From: Palsa-504 sp963806335
GTDB lineage: Bacteria > Actinomycetota > Actinomycetes > Streptosporangiales > Streptosporangiaceae
Direction: 5' to 3'
NCBI GenBank assembly: GCA_963806335.1
Contig: CAWDXO010000013.1
Coordinates: 496,001 to 560,000 of the forward strand
DNA length: 64,000 bases
Below the pieces are notes generated by a model that was given only the letters and a program-made list of their open reading frames with translations, did not search any database and was not told where the DNA came from. Position 1 is the first letter of the stretch. The number at the start of each line of letters is the position of its first letter. Both the position numbers and the translations under genes were made by a program. Below are positions 58,591 to 64,000 of this stretch, one piece after another.

Positions 58591-59570
58591 GGGCATGGCA
58601 GGTAGAGCGGATCGGCGAGCCGCGTGACGTGCTGACGCTGACCGAGGTCCCCGACCCGGAACCCGGGCCCGGTCAGGTGCTGGTGCGGGTCCTCGGCGCC
58701 GCGGCGAACTTCCCCGACGTGCTGATGTGCCGCGGCGGGTACCAGGTCCGGCCGCCGCTGCCGTACACCCCCGGCATCGAGCTGTGCGGCGAGGTGGTGG
58801 CGGCCGGCCCCGGCGTGGCCGGCGTCGCCGTGGGCGACCGGGTCATCGGCGGCCCGGCGATGCCGTACGGTGCCTTCGCCGAGCTCGCCCTCATGAACGC
58901 CGAGGCCGCGCTGCCCGCCCCGGCCGGCCTGGACGACGCCGAGGCCGCCGCGTTCTTCATCACCTACCAAACCGGATGGTTCGGGCTGCACCGGCGGGCG
59001 CAGCTGGCGGCCGGCGAGACGCTGCTGGTCCAGGCCGCGGCCGGCGGAGTCGGCAGCGGCGCCGTCCAGCTCGGCAAGGCGGCCGGGGCCCGGGTCATCG
59101 GGGTCGTCGGCGGCGAGCGCAAGGCGGAGGTGGCGCGCTCCCTCGGCGCGGACGTCGTGATCGACCGGCTCAGCCAGGATTTCGTCTCGGTGGTCAAGGA
59201 CGTCACCGGCGGCCGCGGCGCCGACGTCGTCTACGACTCGGTGGGCGGCGAGGCGTATACCCGGTCGACCAAGTGCGTCGCTTTCGAGGGCCGGATCGTG
59301 GTGGTGGGCTTCGCCAGCGGCGAGATCCCCTCGGCCGCGCTGAACCACGCGCTGATCAAGAACTACTCGATCGTGGGGCTGCACTGGGGCCTGTACCAGA
59401 CCAAGGAGCCGCAGGCCATCCGGGACGCCCACGCCCAGCTGACCAAGCTGGTCGCCGACGGCGCGATCAGGCCCCTGGTCGGCGAGCGGCTGGGCCTGGC
59501 GGAGGTAGGCCGCGGTCTGCAGCGGCTCGCCGACGGCGACACGGTGGGGCGGATCGTCGTCACGCCCTGA
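58587..59570 (+). CDS. NADPH:quinone oxidoreductase-like protein
   Basis: 327 residues of the zinc-independent MDR family. YTPGIELCGEVVAAGPGVAGVAVGDRVIGG, QAAAGGVGSGAVQLGKAAGARVIGVVGGERK (NADPH Rossmann) and VYDSVGGEAYTRS. It lacks the usual zinc-ligand cysteines. Such enzymes reduce quinones or enoyl thioesters. Coupled to the preceding SDR. Confidence 0.92.
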   Translation: MRAWQVERIGEPRDVLTLTEVPDPEPGPGQVLVRVLGAAANFPDVLMCRGGYQVRPPLPYTPGIELCGEVVAAGPGVAGVAVGDRVIGGPAMPYGAFAELALMNAEAALPAPAGLDDAEAAAFFITYQTGWFGLHRRAQLAAGETLLVQAAAGGVGSGAVQLGKAAGARVIGVVGGERKAEVARSLGADVVIDRLSQDFVSVVKDVTGGRGADVVYDSVGGEAYTRSTKCVAFEGRIVVVGFASGEIPSAALNHALIKNYSIVGLHWGLYQTKEPQAIRDAHAQLTKLVADGAIRPLVGERLGLAEVGRGLQRLADGDTVGRIVVTP

Positions 59571-60006
59571 CGGGCTGGTTGCCTGCTTGCCTGGCTTTGC
59601 TCGTCCTGGTCGTGACCATCGACCACTGCCGGGAAGCGAACCCGGTGAACCCGGTCAGCTCCCCGGCGGCGCGGACAGCCGGCCCGATGCGACCACCGCG
59701 CCCGAGTTGTCGTAGGCCTTCCAGCTGAGGCTCTTCGCGGTCCCGCGGAACGCGACGGCGAAGAGCTGCTGGCCGCCGATCCTGACCGGGCTGACCTGGA
59801 TGCTGCGTTCCCTCGGCACGGTGAAAGGCGGGCCGGGCCAGCTCGCGGAGTTTACCGTCCATGCTTCCAGCCTGACCCGGGGACATTCAAAGCCGGTTCG
59901 AAATGATCGCGGCCGAACTCAGCGCACACCACGGTGATCCCGGCCGGGAGCACCCCTGCGTGTCTGTTCAGGGCGCCGGATCCGGGTTGCTCACCCTTTC
60001 ATGCTG
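59571..60006. other. Intergenic stretch holding a gene fragment
   Basis: 435 bp without a complete gene; see the fragment at 59655-59820. The remainder shows no clear feature. Confidence 0.35.
59655..59820 (-). pseudogene. C-terminal fragment of an unknown protein
   Basis: A minus-strand frame ends with VRIGGQQLFAVAFRGTAKSLSWKAYDNSGAVVASGRL and a stop. Its beta-rich, well-balanced composition is unlike a chance frame. No usable start or upstream domain is present, so it looks like the end of a deleted gene (possibly an extracytoplasmic domain). Confidence 0.4.
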
Positions 60007-61263
60007 TCATCGGCTCAGCCACACCGATACGTGAGTCGGCTCAAGGGCGGCGTGCACCGCGCCGGCCAGGTCGGCGCGGACCGCATCAGGGTCGACCGTG
60101 TCCTGCAGCCGGGCCGCGAACGCCGTCACCGTGCGTTCGGCGTTGTAGCGGGCCCGGTTGAACCTCCGGTCCACGGTGTGCTGCACCCGCCGGCGCACCG
60201 GGCTGAACAGCGCCGCGGCTACCAGCGTCGAGCCGGCTACCGCCACGGGAGTGTGGAACCTCAGCACCTGGGTGGCCAGCAGAACGAGCCCCGCGTACAC
60301 CCCGACCAGCAGGCCGGTGACAATCGCGTAGGCCAGCGTCCGGGAGATGATCCTGTCGATCTCGTATAGCCGGTACTTCAGGATCGCCACGCCGATGGAC
60401 ACCGGCAGCGCGGCGACCCCCATCCATGCGAGGGTGCTAAGCACGCCCCAAAGCGTGGGGCCGTTCCCAGACGAGCTGGAGCTCGCCGCCAGGAACAGGC
60501 AGATGATGCTGACGGTGGCACCACTGGCCAGCCATTTCAGCTGCTGACGCCGCTCGCCAGTGGCGCGCCGCCAGCTCAGCGCCTGGCGGGCGATGAAGGT
60601 CAGCGACAGCCCGAGCAGCACCAAGATGAGCACGCCCTGGACCGCGTTATACCAGCCAGCCGGATAGTCGAGGGCCACCAGGCCGCCGTTGTTGTCGACG
60701 CGGACCGGGTGCGCGGCCAGGGCGCCCCCCAGCGCCGCACCGGTAGCGGCGAGCATCGCCGCGAACCACACGACATAAACCCGCAGCGCACCGCGCCAGA
60801 ACCGGGAGGGCAGCCTTCCGTCGGGGAACAGCAGGATGGCGACCGTGAACAAGACGAGGCTCGGGCCCCAGAGCTGATCCAGCGCTAGTGCCACCGGGCC
60901 GAACGGAAGGCGGTGCCCGAGGCGGTAGGCCAGCGTCGCATAGTCTCCGCCGGCTGTGCTGAGGAACAGGCAGACGCCGATCGCGAGAAAAAGCCAGCCG
61001 AGCGGGTTCCCCCACTGACGGCGGGTGACCACTATCCCCACGGCCGCGCAGGGAACGCCGATCACGGCGGCTATCACCCCGCTGTCCAGCTGGTGTGATA
61101 GCAGGCTCAGCGGGATCGCGGCCGCGAAGGACAACATCGCCAGCGCGCCGAGCGCCCAGGCCCAGGCCCAGGCCCTCGGTGAGCCCACGGGGAAGCGGCG
61201 GGCCGCCGCTTCCGACGCCGCGGCTCGCTCCGCCACCGGGTCAGCCCCCTCTGCCTTGCCCAC
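60007..61263 (-). CDS. Membrane sensor-like protein without kinase domain
   Basis: 418 residues with about eight helices: AIPLSLLSHQLDSGVIAAVIG, GNPLGWLFLAIGVCLFLS and GPSLVLFTVAILLFPDGRLPSRFWR. The end has ILKYRLYEIDRIISRTLAYAIVTGLLVGVYAGLVLLATQVL and RRRVQHTVDRRFNRARYNAERTVTAFAARLQD. The last block precedes GAF or kinase domains in related sensor kinases, but the protein stops at THVSVWLSR. It may signal through a partner. A deleted paralogue is at 26480-26746. Confidence 0.8.
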   Translation of the reverse strand: MGKAEGADPVAERAAASEAAARRFPVGSPRAWAWAWALGALAMLSFAAAIPLSLLSHQLDSGVIAAVIGVPCAAVGIVVTRRQWGNPLGWLFLAIGVCLFLSTAGGDYATLAYRLGHRLPFGPVALALDQLWGPSLVLFTVAILLFPDGRLPSRFWRGALRVYVVWFAAMLAATGAALGGALAAHPVRVDNNGGLVALDYPAGWYNAVQGVLILVLLGLSLTFIARQALSWRRATGERRQQLKWLASGATVSIICLFLAASSSSSGNGPTLWGVLSTLAWMGVAALPVSIGVAILKYRLYEIDRIISRTLAYAIVTGLLVGVYAGLVLLATQVLRFHTPVAVAGSTLVAAALFSPVRRRVQHTVDRRFNRARYNAERTVTAFAARLQDTVDPDAVRADLAGAVHAALEPTHVSVWLSR

Positions 61264-61273
61264 AAACCGAACC

Positions 61274-62146
61274 CTACGTGCGGACCGTTCCGGAAACGTT
61301 ACCGCTCTGGCCCACGGAACTCCCGTGCAGGACAGCCTGGCCGACCTGGAACACCTGACCCCACCCGCGGCCTGCGCGAACCCATCTGTGTCTTATGCAT
61401 GCGACGGCGGTTAACAGCGAGATGACGCTGCGCGCCTCCAGGACGGTACCGGTAATGCCCGCGGCCTCCTCCGAGAGCAGGAACGCGACCAGATCGGCCA
61501 CGGCAGCGGCGTCGCCGAACCGGCGGATCGCGATCGTCTCGGTCAGGTCGTCGCGGTCTCGTTCCGGTACGAGATCGGCCATGTCGTGGGCGACCAGGCC
61601 GGGGGCCACGGCGTTGACGCTGATCCCGAAGCGGGCCGTCTGGCCGGCCAGCGCCTTGACGAATCCGGCGATCCCGGGCCGGGCGCGGATGTCGCGGCCC
61701 CCGGCGGAGTGGTCGTACGCTCCGCACACCGACGACACCGCGACGATCCGGCCCGATCGTTGTTTGGTCATGGCGGACACGGCGGCGAGGCAGAGATGGA
61801 ACACGCCATCGATCACCGCCCGCCAGTCGTCCTCCGCCATCAGGCGCAGCGGCAGGTCCCTGGTGATCCCCGCGCAGCTCACCATGGCCGCTACCGGACC
61901 GAGCTCGTCTTCGGCCCGGCGGAACCAGGACGCGACCTGGGCCGGGTCGGTGACGTCCGCCTGGATCGCGACCACCCGCACGCCGAGTTCGGACGCGTCC
62001 TTCTCGATCTGGCGGACGGACGGCCCGTCGTCGCGGTAGCAGAAGCTGATGTCCCAGCCGCGGGCGGCCAGCCGGCGGACGGTGGCCGCGCCGATGCCGT
62101 GTGAGCCGCCGCTGACCAGCGCGACCCGACCATCGTCCTGGCTCAA
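61274..62146 (-). CDS. FabG-like short-chain dehydrogenase
   Basis: 290 residues. VALVSGGSHGIGAATVRRLA is the cofactor loop; SCAGITRD, the Ser in VSSVCGAYD and GIAGFVKALAG follow. The usual Tyr-x3-Lys is not clear, and the region reads DIRARPGIAGFVKA. The expected end ITGTVLEARSVISL is followed by about 45 more residues with no match to the family, as if a stop was lost. TTG at 62146 has AAGGTGAGG upstream. Confidence 0.82.
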   Translation of the reverse strand: MSQDDGRVALVSGGSHGIGAATVRRLAARGWDISFCYRDDGPSVRQIEKDASELGVRVVAIQADVTDPAQVASWFRRAEDELGPVAAMVSCAGITRDLPLRLMAEDDWRAVIDGVFHLCLAAVSAMTKQRSGRIVAVSSVCGAYDHSAGGRDIRARPGIAGFVKALAGQTARFGISVNAVAPGLVAHDMADLVPERDRDDLTETIAIRRFGDAAAVADLVAFLLSEEAAGITGTVLEARSVISLLTAVACIRHRWVRAGRGWGQVFQVGQAVLHGSSVGQSGNVSGTVRT

Positions 62147-62320
62147 CGCCTCACCTTGCCCCCGTGGATACGATGCCACCGTGGCCGACGTCACGCGTAG
62201 CGGTGACACAGAGTAGCACTTGAGCCCGGTCAAATGAACGGGGGGCAAACGCTTAGCGACAGCGTGTTGACGAGGCCGGCCTCCCGGTCCCCGCCGCCCC
62301 GTCATGTCTTAGCCTGAATC

Positions 62321-63400
62321 GTGCCCCCGATACGCATCGGAACGCTCGGTACCTCACGCATTGCCACGCCCGCCCTGCTCGAGCCGGCCGCCCACCTACC
62401 CGCGGTGACGGTGACGGCGGTCGCGGCCCGGGACCTGGACCGCGCGCAGGCCTTCGCGCTGCGGCACGGGATACCGAAGGCCTACGGCAGCTATGACGAG
62501 CTGCTCGCCGACCCGGACGTCGACGCCGTTTACAATCCGCTACCGAACTCGCTGCACGGACCCTGGACGCTCAAGGCCATAGCGGCCGGAAAGCACGTCC
62601 TGTGCGAGAAGCCGTTCGCCTCCAATGCCGGGCAGGCGGCGCTGGTCGCGGACGCCGCTTCGGCCTCCGCCCTGGTCGTCATGGAGGCCATGCACTACCG
62701 CTACCATCCGCTGGTCCAGCGGTTCCGCGATCTGGTCACCGGCGGCGAGCTCGGGCCGCTGCGGCACGTCCAGTGCTGGACGACCTTCATCATCGAGGAC
62801 CCGGGCGACATCAGGTACGACTACGACCTGGCCGGCGGGGCGCTGATGGACGGCGGCTGTTACGCGATCGACTGCCTGCGGCTGGTCAGCGACGTCGAGG
62901 GTGGGGGCGAGCTTTTCGTGACCGGGGCGCTCGCCGATCCGACCTCGCCGGGCGGCGACGGGGCGGCGTTCGGGGACGACGACCTCGTCGAGGATGACGA
63001 CCCGGCCGCCAGGCGCCCGCCGGGCGCGGTCGCGGACCGGGCTATGGCCGTCCGGCTAGCCTTTTCCGGCGGCGCGACGGCCTGGTTCGAGTCGGCGTTC
63101 ACGCCGAACGGCGAGTTCCGGGCCGACGTTCACGTGAGCTGCCGTGACGGGAACGTGTGGATGCAGAACTTCATCCCGGCGCACCACGGCCGGCTGGTCG
63201 CGACCAGGAAGGGATCCGTGGTCGCCGACGAGCAGGGCGGCGGGGACTCAACCTACTTCGGCCAGCTCCGTGCGTTCGCCGCGGCGATCAGGGCGGAAGC
63301 CGGGGCCGCGCCCGTCCCGACGGCCGCGCCGCATGCCGTCGCGACCATGCGCATGATCGACGACGCCTACCGGGCGGCCGACCTGCTGCTGCGACCGTGA
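62321..63400 (+). CDS. Gfo/Idh/MocA family oxidoreductase
   Basis: 359 residues. The N-terminal NAD(P) domain is IRIGTLGTSRIATPAL and DVDAVYNPLPNSLHGPWTLKAIAAGKHVLCEKPFASN, with the EKP motif. The C-domain has MEAMHYRYHP and GGALMDGGCYAIDCLRLVS with the conserved His/Asp region. Oxidises or reduces a sugar-like substrate. Acidic loop DDDLVEDDD is unusual. GTG start. The peptidase gene starts seven bases after its stop. Confidence 0.92.
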   Translation: MPPIRIGTLGTSRIATPALLEPAAHLPAVTVTAVAARDLDRAQAFALRHGIPKAYGSYDELLADPDVDAVYNPLPNSLHGPWTLKAIAAGKHVLCEKPFASNAGQAALVADAASASALVVMEAMHYRYHPLVQRFRDLVTGGELGPLRHVQCWTTFIIEDPGDIRYDYDLAGGALMDGGCYAIDCLRLVSDVEGGGELFVTGALADPTSPGGDGAAFGDDDLVEDDDPAARRPPGAVADRAMAVRLAFSGGATAWFESAFTPNGEFRADVHVSCRDGNVWMQNFIPAHHGRLVATRKGSVVADEQGGGDSTYFGQLRAFAAAIRAEAGAAPVPTAAPHAVATMRMIDDAYRAADLLLRP

Positions 63401-63407
63401 GGCGGCC

Positions 63408-64000
63408 ATGCCGAGCCAGCTGACCACGGCGGGAGCCGAAGCGGCCCGCTTCGCCGCCGACCTGATCAGGATCGACACGACCAACCGGGGCGGCGGGGAC
63501 GGCCGGGAGCGGCCGGCCGCGGAGTACGTGGCCGCCCGGCTGGCCGAGGCCGGCCTGGAGCCGGAACTGCTCGAGTCCGCGCCCGGCCGCGCCAACGTAG
63601 TGGCCAGGGTCGGCGGCAGCGAGGCCGGGGGCGGAGCGCTGCTGCTGCACGGCCACCTGGACGTGGTGCCCGCGGATCCGTCGTCGTGGTCGGTGCACCC
63701 GTTCTCCGGCGAGGTACGCGACGGCGTGCTGTGGGGACGCGGCGCGGTCGACATGAAGAACGCGGACGCGGCGCTGCTCGCGGTGGTCAGCCAGTGGGCC
63801 CGCACCGGCCGCCGTCCGCGGCGCGACGTGGTGCTCGCGTTCACCGCCGACGAGGAAGACACCGGGGAGTTCGGAGCCAGGTGGCTCGTTGAACATCGCC
63901 CTGAGTTGTTCGAGGGGTGCACACAAGCGGTCGGGGAGTCCGGTGCCTTCACGTTCCACGCTGGGGGCGGAGTGCGGCTGTACCCCATCGCGTCCGCCGA
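63408..64000 (+). CDS. M20 family peptidase (N-terminal part)
   Basis: The frame runs off the window after 197 residues. LLHGHLDVVPADPSSWSVHPF, DGVLWGRGAVDMKNADAALL and FTADEEDTGEFGARWLV hold the His, bridging Asp and catalytic Glu-Glu of M20 (ArgE/DapE/ACY1) metalloenzymes. The most similar group is M20 family dipeptidases or acetyl-lysine/ornithine deacetylases. It is likely coupled to the Gfo/Idh/MocA gene. Confidence 0.92.
   Translation, partial: MPSQLTTAGAEAARFAADLIRIDTTNRGGGDGRERPAAEYVAARLAEAGLEPELLESAPGRANVVARVGGSEAGGGALLLHGHLDVVPADPSSWSVHPFSGEVRDGVLWGRGAVDMKNADAALLAVVSQWARTGRRPRRDVVLAFTADEEDTGEFGARWLVEHRPELFEGCTQAVGESGAFTFHAGGGVRLYPIASA

Noticed and set aside
1..64000. tRNA, rRNA, CRISPR arrays, prophage or biosynthetic gene cluster
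   Set aside because: No tRNA-like cloverleaf, rRNA segment, spaced repeat array, phage structural gene or modular synthase was seen on either strand.

Overview
The window is very GC-rich DNA from a filamentous soil-type actinobacterium. GAF-ANTAR proteins, a SigB-like sigma factor with STAS antagonists, a SigK/RskA pair, DUF222-HNH genes, a mycobacterial-style cyclopropane fatty acid synthase cluster and frequent GTG/TTG starts all point that way. A relative of Streptosporangiales/Streptosporangiaceae is my best guess, but the order is inference.

Region 1 (1-16.1 kb) looks like a stress-response island. It holds two GAF-ANTAR proteins, small stress membrane proteins (GlsB/YeaQ type, a short CsbD-like protein, a DUF3040-like protein), a HlyIII/PAQR protein, an SPFH protein, an acyl-CoA desaturase, a DEAD-box helicase, three STAS proteins, a SigB-type sigma factor, an MscS channel, a cold-shock protein and a stand-alone cyclic-nucleotide-binding domain protein. 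Five of its transcription units share an undescribed ~21-bp motif upstream, at seven sites and always in the same orientation toward the gene. This is the best candidate for a new regulon in the window.

Region 2 (16.2-29.5 kb) holds an aldehyde dehydrogenase, a TerC transporter fused to a four-EF-hand calcium-binding tail, a metallophosphoesterase, a COG4315 lipoprotein, a VIT1/CCC1 transporter, a phosphotransferase, a split DUF222/HNH gene, a PadR-membrane protein pair with a visible operator, an SRPBCC protein and secreted or membrane proteins of unknown role.

Region 3 (29.7-44.3 kb) is a photo-oxidative/redox stress locus. sigK-rskA is divergent from a sulfite-oxidase-like molybdopterin protein and an MPT70/83-like fasciclin lipoprotein. 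Next come a photolyase, a DUF523/DUF1722 protein, and a tightly overlapping operon of FAD oxidoreductase, DUF1365, two cyclopropane synthases and DUF1295. A TIGR01777 epimerase and a MerR-type B12-dependent (LitR/CarH-like) photoreceptor follow. The gene set matches the M. tuberculosis SigK locus (Rv0444c-Rv0449c) and the proteobacterial RpoE-ChrR singlet-oxygen set, here joined to a light sensor.

Region 4 (44.4-64 kb) is a mix of live genes and wreckage. Live genes include a 2H-phosphoesterase-like protein, a winged-helix protein, a GNAT, an APC permease with TetR, a methyltransferase, an SDR plus quinone oxidoreductase, a membrane sensor, a second SDR, a Gfo/Idh/MocA oxidoreductase and an M20 peptidase running off the end. 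Wreckage includes a sigma-factor/MFS deletion chimera, an IS5-like remnant, a DUF222-HNH gene with a frameshift and an IS256-family insertion, an internally deleted LysR gene and an OmpR C-terminal stub.

Two features recur across the window: single-base-type frameshifts in otherwise conserved genes (either decay or assembly error), and 15-bp tandem repeats that keep the reading frame.
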